A stretch of 64,000 bases of DNA from Pseudomonadota bacterium (GTDB lineage Bacteria; Pseudomonadota; Alphaproteobacteria; Rhizobiales; Rhizobiaceae), in assembly GCA_020161665.1 (NCBI GenBank), contig JAIUPA010000009.1, forward strand, positions 1-64,000, given 5' to 3'. The notes beneath the pieces were generated by a model. That model saw nothing but the letters and a program-made list of their open reading frames with translations. It made no database searches and was not told the origin of the DNA. The translations under genes and the position numbers were made by a program. Positions 8,527 to 16,974 of the stretch are shown one piece after another. Within the stretch, counting starts at the first letter, position 1. Each line of letters opens with the position of its first letter.

Positions 8527-8566
8527 ATGTCACTGATCCGTCAGAGAAGCGACTGCGGCCTGTTAC
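8527..8566 (+). promoter_or_regulatory. Pho-box-like direct repeats upstream of ugpB
   Basis: Heptamers resembling the PhoB half-site CTGTCAT recur in register: ATGTCAC at 8527-8533, CCGTCAG at 8538-8544 (11-bp step) and CTGTTAC at 8560-8566 (22 bp further). Each is an imperfect match. They lie about 95-130 bases before the ugpB start, a sensible distance for a promoter of a glycerophosphate importer known to belong to the Pho regulon in E. coli and rhizobia. Confidence 0.45.
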
Positions 8567-8658
8567 ATTCCCCCCTTAAGAACGTCCCCGGACCATCCGC
8601 GCCCGGGACATCTCACGCCCGGCGGAGAGGCCATGACCCTTTCCCAAGAGGACTTGAG

Positions 8659-10002
8659 ATGAAAACTTCCGTTCTTTCTTCCACCGTTGCTGGCCTCATG
8701 ATGGCTGCCAGCTTCGGCGCTGCCCCGGCTTTCGCCGAAAAGACCAAGTTCGAATTCTGGTACGGCCTGTCGGGCGATCTCGGCGAGCGCGTTCAGGACA
8801 TGTGCAAGAAGTTCAACGAGTCGCAGTCCGATTTCGAAATCGCCTGCACCTCGCAGGGCGATTACGCCACCAACCTGCAGAACACGATTGCCGCCTACCG
8901 CGCCAAGAAGCAGCCCGCCATCACCCAGATCTATGATGTCGGCACGCTGGACCTGATGCTGTCCAAGGCCTATGTCCCGGCCCGCAAGCTGATGGAAGAC
9001 AATGGCTACAAGATCGACTGGGCCAACTATTTCCCCGGCATCGCCAATTACTACGCCACCTCCACCGGCGAGATGAACTCCTTCCCGTTCAACTCCTCCA
9101 CGGCCATGTTCTATTACAATGTCGACGCCTTCCAGAAGGCCGGCATCGACTTCAAGCCGGACACCTGGGAACAGGTAGAGGAAGCCGCCCGCAAGCTGAA
9201 GGCCGCCGGCTACGAATGCCCGCTTGGCTTCAACTTCGACAGCTGGGCCATCATGGAACAGTTCTCGGCCATTCATAACCAGCCGATCGCCACCAAGGGC
9301 AACGGCTATGAAGGCCTCGACGCCGACATCGTCGTCAACAAGACGAAGTTCGTCGATCACCTGAAGTTCTTCAAACGCATGGCCGATGAAAAGCTCTTCG
9401 TCGTCAAGACCAAGCAGCTCGGTATGGACGTGGTTCCGGCCTTCACCTCGCAGACCTGCCAGATGATGTCGACGTCGATTGCCGACCACGGCACCGTCGG
9501 CAAGACGCTGCCGGAAGGCGTGAAGTGGGATGTTGCCATGCTGCCGGTCTGGAAGGGCACGGAACGCCACAACTCGCTGGTGGGCGGCGCTTCGCTGTGG
9601 GTCATGGATGGCCGTCCGGCTGCCGAATACAAGGGAGCTGCCGCCTTCCTCAACTTCATCGCCACGCCGGAAATGACCGAATGGTGGTCGACGGTCACCG
9701 GCTACATCCCGGTCACGAAGACCGGCTTTGAAGCCATGAAGGCCAGCGGCTTCTACGACAAGCCGATGTACAAGGGCCGCGAGCGCGCCATCGAAAGCCT
9801 TTCGTTCACGCCGCCGTCTGAAAACACCCGTGGTATCCGCCTCGGCGGCTTCACGCAGGTGCGCAAGGATACGGCCACTGCTCTTGAAGCCATCTTCATG
9901 CAGAACGCCGATGTGCAGAGCGAACTCGACAAGCTGGCCGAGCGTTCCAACGCCAATCTGCGCCGCTTCGAAAAGACCTATGAAGGCGCCAAGCTGAACT
10001 GA
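8659..10002 (+). CDS. ugpB: sn-glycerol-3-phosphate-binding periplasmic protein UgpB
   Basis: This is the periplasmic receptor of the Ugp importer for glycerol-3-phosphate and glycerophosphodiesters. The 447-residue product has a Sec signal peptide with an AFA cleavage site near residue 26, then a family 1 extracellular solute-binding fold (EFWYGLSGDLGERVQ at the mature N-terminus). Identity as UgpB rests mainly on the following genes, which are clear ugpA, ugpE and ugpC. The ATG at 8659 is preceded by AGAGGA and gives an intact signal peptide; an upstream in-frame start would remove it. The Pho-box-like repeats upstream suggest phosphate-starvation control. Confidence 0.93.
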   Translation: MKTSVLSSTVAGLMMAASFGAAPAFAEKTKFEFWYGLSGDLGERVQDMCKKFNESQSDFEIACTSQGDYATNLQNTIAAYRAKKQPAITQIYDVGTLDLMLSKAYVPARKLMEDNGYKIDWANYFPGIANYYATSTGEMNSFPFNSSTAMFYYNVDAFQKAGIDFKPDTWEQVEEAARKLKAAGYECPLGFNFDSWAIMEQFSAIHNQPIATKGNGYEGLDADIVVNKTKFVDHLKFFKRMADEKLFVVKTKQLGMDVVPAFTSQTCQMMSTSIADHGTVGKTLPEGVKWDVAMLPVWKGTERHNSLVGGASLWVMDGRPAAEYKGAAAFLNFIATPEMTEWWSTVTGYIPVTKTGFEAMKASGFYDKPMYKGRERAIESLSFTPPSENTRGIRLGGFTQVRKDTATALEAIFMQNADVQSELDKLAERSNANLRRFEKTYEGAKLN

Positions 10003-10025
10003 TCGGCTCGCCTTTCGGCACAACG

Positions 10026-10050
10026 CCTGCCCGGCCATGAACCGGGCAGG
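10026..10050 (+). other. Intergenic stem-loop between ugpB and ugpA
   Basis: A perfect 9-bp stem, CCTGCCCGG / CCGGGCAGG, with a 7-base loop lies 23 bases after the ugpB stop and has no T-run. Such hairpins after the binding-protein gene commonly protect its mRNA, giving more receptor than permease. An in-frame ATG at 10037 falls in the loop and is not taken as the ugpA start. Confidence 0.6.
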
Positions 10051-10087
10051 CTCTTCATTTCCCGCTTCATCACTTCCGGTCACTGAT

Positions 10088-10978
10088 ATGGACAAGCGTT
10101 CCGTCTTCAAGAGCGTCTGGCTGCCCATTCTCTTTGCGGCACCGCAGATGCTTCTCGTCTTCCTGTTCTTCTACTGGCCGGCGGTCGCCGTTTTGCGCTG
10201 GGCATTCACGCTGGAGCCGCCCTTCGGTGGCAATGCCGAATTTGTCGGCTTTGCCAACTTCGTGGAAGTCCTGACCAATCCGCTTTACTGGAACAGCGTC
10301 ATGGTCAGCGTCATTTTCGCGCTGGCCGGAACGTTGACGACCATTTTCATCGGGCTTGTTCTGGCGCTGGCCGCCGACCGGCAATTGCCCGGTTCCGGCC
10401 TGTTCCGCTTTCTCTATATCCTGCCCTATGCCATTGCCGGACCGGCGGCAGGCATGGCCTTTCGCTTCATTCTTTCGCCCGAACGCGGCATTGCCGCCTC
10501 GCTCAACGCCATGTGGCCGGATTTCTGGAACCCCGCCAAGTATGGCAGCCATGCGCTGATCTTCGTGATCATCATCTTCGCGTGGAAATGGGCGGGCTAC
10601 ACCTTCATCTTCCTGTTCGCGGGCCTGCAATCGGTGCCGAAAGCGCTAACGGAAGCCGCCGCCATGGATGGCTCCGGGCCAATCCGCCGCGCCATCGACA
10701 TTCAGGTGCCGCTTCTCGCCCCCACCCTCTTCTTCCTGCTCGTCATCATGATGACGGAAGGTTTTGTCGGGGCCGATACGTTCGGCATCGTGCACCGCAC
10801 CACCAATGGCGGGCCGAACCACGCCACGGAGGTGATGGTGTTCGGCATCGTCAACGAGGCTTTCCAGGGGCTGAACTATTCGGGCGCCGCCGCCCAGAGC
10901 ATCATCCTCATCGGCCTCATCATGGTCTTCACCTTCATCCAGTTCCGCTTTGTCGAGCGGCGCGTGCATTACAAGTGA
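10088..10978 (+). CDS. ugpA: sn-glycerol-3-phosphate ABC transporter permease UgpA
   Basis: The 296-residue inner-membrane permease of the MalF-like class has about six membrane segments. It aligns by eye with E. coli UgpA: WLPILFAAPQ near the start, the coupling-loop motif EAAAMDGSGPIRRAIDIQVPLLAP near residue 195, and the C-terminal QFRFVERRVHYK. It forms the channel with UgpE. The start at 10088 is chosen by family length, because no strong ribosome-binding site is visible. It is followed 10 bases later by ugpE. Confidence 0.94.
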   Translation: MDKRSVFKSVWLPILFAAPQMLLVFLFFYWPAVAVLRWAFTLEPPFGGNAEFVGFANFVEVLTNPLYWNSVMVSVIFALAGTLTTIFIGLVLALAADRQLPGSGLFRFLYILPYAIAGPAAGMAFRFILSPERGIAASLNAMWPDFWNPAKYGSHALIFVIIIFAWKWAGYTFIFLFAGLQSVPKALTEAAAMDGSGPIRRAIDIQVPLLAPTLFFLLVIMMTEGFVGADTFGIVHRTTNGGPNHATEVMVFGIVNEAFQGLNYSGAAAQSIILIGLIMVFTFIQFRFVERRVHYK

Positions 10979-10988
10979 GGAGCGGGCG

Positions 10989-11876
10989 ATGATCCAGCGC
11001 ACCCCCTATGCCGACGCCTTCACCTATTTCGTGATGATCCTCGGCTTCATCCTGCTTATCGGTCCGTTTCTGGTGATCATCGCCGGAGCAACGCAGACGC
11101 TGCAGCAGATCAACAGCGTTCCCTTCCGCTTCATGCCGCAGGGCCAGTTTCTGGAAAACGCCAGCGCTGCCTGGGCGCGCGCCGACCTCGCCCGCGCCAT
11201 TGGCAATAGCTTCGTCATGGCCGGGCTGATCACAGTGGGCAAGGTGGTGCTTTCGGCGATGACGGCCTTTGCCATCGTCTATTTCCGCTCACCGCTTCGC
11301 CACTTCTTCTTCTGGGCGGTGTTCATCACGCTGATGCTGCCGCTCGAAGTGCGCGTCGTGCCGACCTACAATGTCGCTGCCGACATGTTCGAGCCGTTCC
11401 GCCTGTTGATTGCGTTTGTGACCGGCATCGAGGTCAGCGTGGAGTGGAACCTCCTCAACTCCTATGCGGGCCTGACACTGCCGCTGATTGCCACGGCGAC
11501 CGGCACCTTTCTCTATCGCCAGTTCTTCATGACGCTGCCCGATGAACTGGCGGAAGCCGCCCGCATGGACGGTTCCGGCCCGGTGCGCTTCTTCTTCGAG
11601 ATGCTGCTGCCGCTGTCGCGCACCAACATGCTGGCGCTCACCACCATCATGTTCGTCTATGGCTGGAACCAGTATCTCTGGCCGCTGCTGATGGTCACCG
11701 ACCCGACCTACAAGACGACGATGATGTCGCTTTCGGCCCTTGTGCCTTCGGAAAACGCCACGCCGGACTGGAACGTGACGCTCGCCGGTACCCTCATCAT
11801 CATGACCCCGCCCCTTCTCGTCGTCGCCCTGCTGCAACGCTGGTTCGTTCGCGGCCTCGTGGCCACCGAGAAGTGA
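10989..11876 (+). CDS. ugpE: sn-glycerol-3-phosphate ABC transporter permease UgpE
   Basis: The 295-residue permease is the second membrane subunit of the Ugp importer. It shares with E. coli UgpE the stretches FFWAVFITLMLPLEVRVVPT, RQFFMTLPDELAEAARMDG (the EAA coupling loop) and a C-terminus ending FVRGLVATEK. It carries roughly 20 extra residues (around 140-160, before LNSYAGLTLPL) relative to E. coli as I recall it. A GAGGAG-type ribosome-binding site lies at the end of ugpA, 6 bases before the ATG. Confidence 0.94.
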   Translation: MIQRTPYADAFTYFVMILGFILLIGPFLVIIAGATQTLQQINSVPFRFMPQGQFLENASAAWARADLARAIGNSFVMAGLITVGKVVLSAMTAFAIVYFRSPLRHFFFWAVFITLMLPLEVRVVPTYNVAADMFEPFRLLIAFVTGIEVSVEWNLLNSYAGLTLPLIATATGTFLYRQFFMTLPDELAEAARMDGSGPVRFFFEMLLPLSRTNMLALTTIMFVYGWNQYLWPLLMVTDPTYKTTMMSLSALVPSENATPDWNVTLAGTLIIMTPPLLVVALLQRWFVRGLVATEK

Positions 11877-11903
11877 AACAGACCCAGGAAAAGGTTCCCC
11901 CTC

Positions 11904-13031
11904 ATGGCTGAAATCGACATCCGCGCCGCCCGCAAAAGCTACGGCAAGAACCCGACGCTGCATGGCATCGACCTCAATTTCCAGTCCGGCGAATTCGTCG
12001 TGATCCTCGGCCCGTCGGGCTGCGGCAAGTCTACGCTCCTGCGCATGATTGCCGGTCTGGAAGACATTACCTCCGGCGAGATCGCCATTGACGGACGCGT
12101 GGTCAACCGGCTGGAGCCGCGCGAACGCGGCTGCGCCATGGTGTTCCAGAACTATGCGCTCTACCCGCATATGACGGTGGCCGGAAACATGGGCTACGCG
12201 CTGAAAGTGGCGGGCGTGCCGAAGCCGGAGCGCGAGCGCCGCATTGCCGAAACGGCCAAGATCGTCGGCCTTTCCGATTATCTGGAGCGCAAGCCCGCCG
12301 CCCTTTCCGGTGGCCAGCGCCAGCGTGTGGCCATGGCCCGCGCCATTATCCGCGAGCCGAAGGTCTTCCTGTTCGACGAGCCGCTTTCGAACCTCGACGC
12401 GAAGCTGCGTGTGACCATGCGCGCCGAAATCCGCAAGCTGCATCAGCGCCTGTCGGCCACCTCCGTCTTCGTGACGCATGATCAGGTGGAAGCCATGACG
12501 CTGGCCGACAAGCTTGTCGTGATGAACAAGGGCCATGTGGAGCAGGTCGGCCACCCGCTCGATGTCTATCACCGCCCGGCCAGCACCTTTGTTGCCTCCT
12601 TCATTGGCGCTCCGGCCATGAACCTTTTCGAAAGCCGCGTCGAGGTCGAGACGGCGTCTGCCTATCTCGGCGGCGCGCCGGTTCGCCTACCCTCAAGCCT
12701 TGCGGCCAGTCTGCGCGGCAAGGATGTCACCATCGGCATTCGCCCGGAACACACCATCGTCGCCACCAAAGGCCCCGGCGTTGCCGCAGAAGTCGACTTC
12801 ATCGAGGAACTGGGCGCTGGCCGGGTCGTCCACATGCTGGTCGAGGGCGAACCCTTTGCCGCGACCATCGGCGAGGATCTCAACGTTGCGCCCGGCGATC
12901 GGGTGAGCCTCGATCTGCCGCTGGAGCATCTGCATGTCTTTAACCGGGAAACGGGCCGGCGCATCGACCCAAGCGATCTGCCCGCCGACGCACCGGCCCA
13001 ACATTGCGCCCCGCTTCTCACCACTCCCTGA
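11904..13031 (+). CDS. ugpC: sn-glycerol-3-phosphate import ATPase UgpC
   Basis: The 375-residue ATPase belongs to the CUT1/MalK class and powers the Ugp importer from the cytoplasmic side. It shows Walker A GPSGCGKS (about residues 35-42), signature LSGGQRQRV, Walker [13 protein letters not shown] and the switch His in [10 protein letters not shown]-terminal OB-type regulatory domain (about residues 240-360) includes IGIRPEH. It follows ugpE by 27 bases. MalK-class ATPases can serve several transporters, but the context makes UgpC the straightforward call. Confidence 0.94.
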   Translation: MAEIDIRAARKSYGKNPTLHGIDLNFQSGEFVVILGPSGCGKSTLLRMIAGLEDITSGEIAIDGRVVNRLEPRERGCAMVFQNYALYPHMTVAGNMGYALKVAGVPKPERERRIAETAKIVGLSDYLERKPAALSGGQRQRVAMARAIIREPKVFLFDEPLSNLDAKLRVTMRAEIRKLHQRLSATSVFVTHDQVEAMTLADKLVVMNKGHVEQVGHPLDVYHRPASTFVASFIGAPAMNLFESRVEVETASAYLGGAPVRLPSSLAASLRGKDVTIGIRPEHTIVATKGPGVAAEVDFIEELGAGRVVHMLVEGEPFAATIGEDLNVAPGDRVSLDLPLEHLHVFNRETGRRIDPSDLPADAPAQHCAPLLTTP

Positions 13032-13058
13032 ACGCTCCCTCCCTGAAAGGATTGCATC

Positions 13059-13976
13059 ATGACCCCCATTATTTCCGCCATCGGCTTTTGCAGCCATACC
13101 GGCAAGGGTGATCTGAGCACGCTTGATGAAGCGCTGCGCAAGGTTGCCAATACGGGCGCAAACGCCTGCGAGATCGGCATTTACGGCGAAGAAATCATCT
13201 CCGGCGGCCGCATCATCGAAGGCCGCGCCGCCCGCGTCGCCGAGATCGTTGGCGCCTACGACTTCGATAAGCTTTCCCTGCACGGCCAGATCGTTTCGAA
13301 CTTCATGGACCGCCGCCACATCGACCTGCAGAAGAAGGTCGTTCGCGCCATGCTCGAACTGTGCAATCGTCTGGAAGCGGGCATTCTCGTCCATCACTCC
13401 GGTGCCGCCCTGCTTGGGGCTGGAGAAAACGGCGCCGATCTCGATCAGCTCGAGCGTGACGCGCTGCGCGAAATGGCCGATGTCGCCAAGGGTTACGGCG
13501 TTCGCATCGCACTTGAAAACATCTTCACGACGGAAAGCGGCCAGTATCGCCAGACGCCGCGTCAGGTGGCCGAAACGGTTCGCGCCATTGGTCACGAGAA
13601 CGTGGTTGCGCTGATCGACTTCAGCCACGCCTATATCGAGTCCACCTATCGCGGCCTCGATTTCCGTGATGAGCTGCGCGCCATGGCTCCGGTGACCGGG
13701 CATCTGCATCTGCATGACAGCTTCGGCCTGCCCTACACGATGGAGAAGTTCTACCACCCGGCCGAAGCCACGACGCTGGGTATCGGCGATCTTCACCTGC
13801 CGCTCGGCTGGGGCGACATCGACTGGGAAGGCATCTTCTCCGAGCTGACGTTCCTGCCCGACACCACCATTCTCATGGAAATCGGCGCTGAACGCTTCGA
13901 AGCGGAACAGAAGGAAAGCCTTGAACGCGCCCGCAAGCTCGCTGATCTCGTCAATCAGCGCCGCGCGGCTGCGTAA
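13059..13976 (+). CDS. TIM-barrel sugar-phosphate isomerase/epimerase-like protein
   Basis: The 305-residue protein belongs to the AP-endonuclease-2/xylose-isomerase-like TIM-barrel superfamily. Candidate metal ligands are spread over barrel strands: LVHHSG, IALENIF (Glu), LIDFSHAYIES (Asp/His), HLHLHDSFG (His) and ILMEIGAE (Glu). AAAGGA stands about 8 bases before the start. It is the last gene of the ugp operon and is followed by a strong terminator. In E. coli this position is held by the phosphodiesterase ugpQ, which is unrelated. This protein may therefore act on a ligand of the Ugp system, but no reaction can be assigned. Confidence 0.82.
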   Translation: MTPIISAIGFCSHTGKGDLSTLDEALRKVANTGANACEIGIYGEEIISGGRIIEGRAARVAEIVGAYDFDKLSLHGQIVSNFMDRRHIDLQKKVVRAMLELCNRLEAGILVHHSGAALLGAGENGADLDQLERDALREMADVAKGYGVRIALENIFTTESGQYRQTPRQVAETVRAIGHENVVALIDFSHAYIESTYRGLDFRDELRAMAPVTGHLHLHDSFGLPYTMEKFYHPAEATTLGIGDLHLPLGWGDIDWEGIFSELTFLPDTTILMEIGAERFEAEQKESLERARKLADLVNQRRAAA

Positions 13977-13998
13977 CAAACCACGACTGAAGACAGAT

Positions 13999-14030
13999 AA
14001 CCGGCAGGGCGCTCGTCCTGCCGGTTTTTA
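13999..14030 (+). terminator. Rho-independent terminator of the ugp operon
   Basis: AACCGGCAGG (13999-14008) and CCTGCCGGTT (14017-14026) form a 10-bp stem with an 8-base loop, ending in TTTTTA. It lies 23 bases after the last ugp-operon stop and just touches the end of the convergent PAP2 gene. Confidence 0.85.
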
Positions 14031-14846
14031 TACCATCCGATTGGGGATGGCTTTCTGAAGCTTGGCGGGGAGTTTTGCCAAGGAGCGACGCAGGGAGAAG
14101 CCGAGGCGCGACAGCTGACGCTCAAGAGAAGCCTCGGAATAATGCGCCTGCGGACCATAAATCGCGTACCACAGCGCCACGGCGATGGCGCCATTCAGCG
14201 CCGCCGAAATCAGGACATCCGAGAGAAAATGGCCGCCGAAGGCAATGCGGTTCATCGACACGACCACCGCGAAAACCGAAAGCAAGGCGAAGATGCTCTT
14301 GCGCCATTCAACCCGCACGAAAAGCGCGAGCGGCAAGAGACAGATGACGCCTGCCGTTTCCCCCGACACGAAGGAACGGTTGACGAGAATGTCTCCGCCC
14401 AGCGACCAGGCATCGACGAAGGTGAACTGGCCGCCGAATTCCAGAATATTGATCGGGCGCGGGCGGTCCCACAGCGGCTTCAGAATACCATTGACCAGAA
14501 GGCAGGGGCCGAGCAGGAAGAGGCTTGAAAAATACAGCGTGAAGCGTGCCGGAAAGAGGCAGCGGCGGCGCGGATAGACGATCTTCAGGATCAGCGCGAG
14601 GATCACCAGAATGCCAAAGGCCGTCGGCACATACTGGCCGATCGCGCGCAGCGTCTGGAGACTGCGAACCTCGCGGGCCGCAAAGCCCTGCCCATCGACG
14701 AAGAACATACGGGAAAATTCGACATCAACAGTCGGCATGCGAATGAACAGTGCCGAGAACAGCAAGCTCAGCAAAATCAGATTGCGCAGCGGCGTGGTCT
14801 TGAAGCTTTCGACGACATAAGACTTCCAGGACAAAAGGGCGGTCAT
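14028..14846 (-). CDS. PAP2-family membrane phosphatase, likely lipid A or polyprenyl phosphate
   Basis: The 272-residue inner-membrane protein has about six hydrophobic segments and the PAP2 phosphatase motifs. Motif 1 is K123-x6-R130-P131. Motif 3 is R200-x5-H206-x3-D210, with Asn before the Arg where Ser is usual. In motif 2, normally PSGH, the sequence is VSGET, so Glu163 stands at the His position. This class includes the lipid A 1- and 4'-phosphatases LpxE and LpxF of rhizobia. It lies 127 bases downstream of a LAB_N-GT39 glycosyltransferase gene on the same strand, which supports a role in lipid A remodelling. Substrate and regiochemistry are inferred, not shown. Confidence 0.78.
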   Translation of the reverse strand: MTALLSWKSYVVESFKTTPLRNLILLSLLFSALFIRMPTVDVEFSRMFFVDGQGFAAREVRSLQTLRAIGQYVPTAFGILVILALILKIVYPRRRCLFPARFTLYFSSLFLLGPCLLVNGILKPLWDRPRPINILEFGGQFTFVDAWSLGGDILVNRSFVSGETAGVICLLPLALFVRVEWRKSIFALLSVFAVVVSMNRIAFGGHFLSDVLISAALNGAIAVALWYAIYGPQAHYSEASLERQLSRLGFSLRRSLAKLPAKLQKAIPNRMV

Positions 14847-14973
14847 TGCGCTTCCCGAATGGTGTTGATTTCAAACCGGCTGAACATGACTTCCTCAATG
14901 GCGCATGTTGCTGACAGTTTCATGAATGGCGCGGACGCCCACACAGGACAGCACAACGAAATCTTGAGGGCAT

Positions 14974-16974
14974 TCACGGCCGCGCATTGTCAAACACCTC
15001 GAACAGCATCTTCTTGCCGGTGGCGAGGTTCATGCCCGCAACGGTCTGCAGGTGGTGCGGCATCAGATCCGGCGATTGGCTTTGCTCGAACGCCGCCTTT
15101 TGCCGGGCCTCGACCATGACCACACGGCAACCGGGTTGCTGCAGGAAGGCCGCGGCATCTGCCCCTTCCCCGAAGGTCGTTTGGCTACCGAGATAGAAAA
15201 GCAGGCTCGCCTCGCCCATACCCGATACCATGATCTCAAGGGCCGGGCACGTCGCCTGCGTGCGCACCACCTCTGCCAGTCGCGGGCTGAGCCACAGCAT
15301 ATCCAGACGCGGCATCAACAGCCCGAAGGCGAGAAAGCTGACCGCAACCGCCTGCCCGACGAGATAACCAAGACTGGCTTTGGTTTGGCCTCGAACAGAC
15401 GCCATGATTGCGACGAGGCCGAACAGGATGGCGATCAGCGCGATGACAATCGCTACGAATGGCGGCGTGCTGCCCCCCAATACCCGGTAGGCCACTGGCA
15501 ATCCGATGGCGAGCACCAGTCCCGGCAGAACTGCCAAGGCGGGCAGAGCTTTTCGCCAGCGGGATGGCAGGCCTTCAAAACCACTCATCAGTGCCGCACC
15601 GGCCAGCAGCATGGCGGCGGGAATGGCGGGCAGCGTATAGTGCGGCAGCTTGGTGACGATCAGTTCGAACACCAGCCAGAGGGGCACGAGCCAGGCGATA
15701 CAGAAGCGGACTTCCGGACGATGGCGCTCCTTCCAGACCCACGGCAAGGCCATGAGGACAAAGAAAAAGCCCGGCCAATAGGCGAGCGGCGCGGTCAACA
15801 GATGGGTGCCGGGCCATGCGCCATGCGATTCCTGGCCCGCAGCCACCTTGCCCAGCAGGTCCTTGCCGACGGACTCCTGAAAGAAATCGCCGCCATGCTG
15901 AATGGCGATGATGAGGAACCACGGCAGCACCATCAGCAGCAGGAAGGGCACACCAACAAGCGGGCGCAGCGCCTTCAGCCAAACGCCCTTGCGCTCCCAT
16001 GCCACGAGGGCAAGGACCGTCAGGCCGGACAGAAGCGGCACAATCGGCCCCTTGATCAGGATACCGGCGCCGAGCGCACCCCAGAACAGGAGCGGTGTCG
16101 CCCAAACCCGTGCTTTGTCGCGATAGGCGGCGAGCAGGGCCATCTGGGCCAGCAGAGCGCAGAACAGCAGGACGGAATCCGTTTTGGCGAGGCGCGCTTC
16201 CGTTTCCAGAATGGGGGTGACGGCCAAAAGAAGGGCGGCGATCAAACCCGCCTGCGGCCCAAAAAGTTGCCGCCCGATGCGCCAGACGAGAAACACGGAG
16301 CCGAAGGCTGCCAGTAGCGAGGGGATACGGTAGGCCCAGATCGGTGCATTTTCGGCCATTCCGGTCAGCTTCACGGCCGCGGCCTGAAGCCAATAAATGC
16401 CAATCGGCTTTTTGAAACGGGTTTCGCTGCCCAGATGCGGCGTGATGTAATCGCCTGTTTCCAGCATCTGGTGCGTGGCCTGCGAAAAGCGCGCCTCGTC
16501 GCGGTCCACCACGGGAAGGGTGAAGAAGCCGGGCAGCATGGCCAGCGCGCAGACCAGCAGAAGGGTCGCGGCCGGTCGCCTGATGGCAAGATGCCCAAGC
16601 CGCGCGCCGGTTGCGGCAAGGCGGGCGCGCAAAGCCGCTCTGTTCGTCGTCTCCATCAGGCCGGGAAAGCGACGCTTGAAGCCTTCCTGATGGATAAGCC
16701 AGAGATTGCGGGCATAGATGACGACGCCGAGCGCCTGCCCCAGAATGAAGACCGGATCGGCGCGGTGGATGGCATAAGCCAGCAGCATGACGCCGCCGAG
16801 CATCGAGAAATACCAGAAGGCCACCGGCATGACCGATTTGCGGGCCTTTTCAGAGGCAAGCCATTGCACCAGAAAGCGGGCCGTGAAGAAAAGCTGGGCG
16901 GCAAAGCCGAAGACGACCCACAGCAATTCGGCCTGCGTCGAAACATGGAAGAAGGACAGGAGCGAGGCCATCAT
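14974..16974 (-). CDS. LAB_N domain fused to a GT39 (ArnT/Rgt-like) glycosyltransferase
   Basis: The 666-residue membrane protein has two parts. Residues 1 to about 95 form a lipid A biosynthesis N-terminal (LAB_N) domain, with ARFLVQW, SEKARKSVMP, FWYFS and the DPVFILGQ/YARNL stretch. From about residue 130 it is a PMT/ArnT-type transferase that uses a polyprenyl-phosphate sugar, with the acidic loop motif VVDRDEARFSQA, GDYITPHLG, RFKKPIGIYWLQA and many membrane segments. ArnT and the rhizobial Rgt galacturonosyltransferases attach sugars to lipid A or the core on the periplasmic side. The gene overlaps the GT2 gene upstream by ATGA. A plausible product is a GalA or aminosugar lipid A transferase; the sugar is not determinable here. 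Confidence 0.82.
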   Translation of the reverse strand: MMASLLSFFHVSTQAELLWVVFGFAAQLFFTARFLVQWLASEKARKSVMPVAFWYFSMLGGVMLLAYAIHRADPVFILGQALGVVIYARNLWLIHQEGFKRRFPGLMETTNRAALRARLAATGARLGHLAIRRPAATLLLVCALAMLPGFFTLPVVDRDEARFSQATHQMLETGDYITPHLGSETRFKKPIGIYWLQAAAVKLTGMAENAPIWAYRIPSLLAAFGSVFLVWRIGRQLFGPQAGLIAALLLAVTPILETEARLAKTDSVLLFCALLAQMALLAAYRDKARVWATPLLFWGALGAGILIKGPIVPLLSGLTVLALVAWERKGVWLKALRPLVGVPFLLLMVLPWFLIIAIQHGGDFFQESVGKDLLGKVAAGQESHGAWPGTHLLTAPLAYWPGFFFVLMALPWVWKERHRPEVRFCIAWLVPLWLVFELIVTKLPHYTLPAIPAAMLLAGAALMSGFEGLPSRWRKALPALAVLPGLVLAIGLPVAYRVLGGSTPPFVAIVIALIAILFGLVAIMASVRGQTKASLGYLVGQAVAVSFLAFGLLMPRLDMLWLSPRLAEVVRTQATCPALEIMVSGMGEASLLFYLGSQTTFGEGADAAAFLQQPGCRVVMVEARQKAAFEQSQSPDLMPHHLQTVAGMNLATGKKMLFEVFDNARP

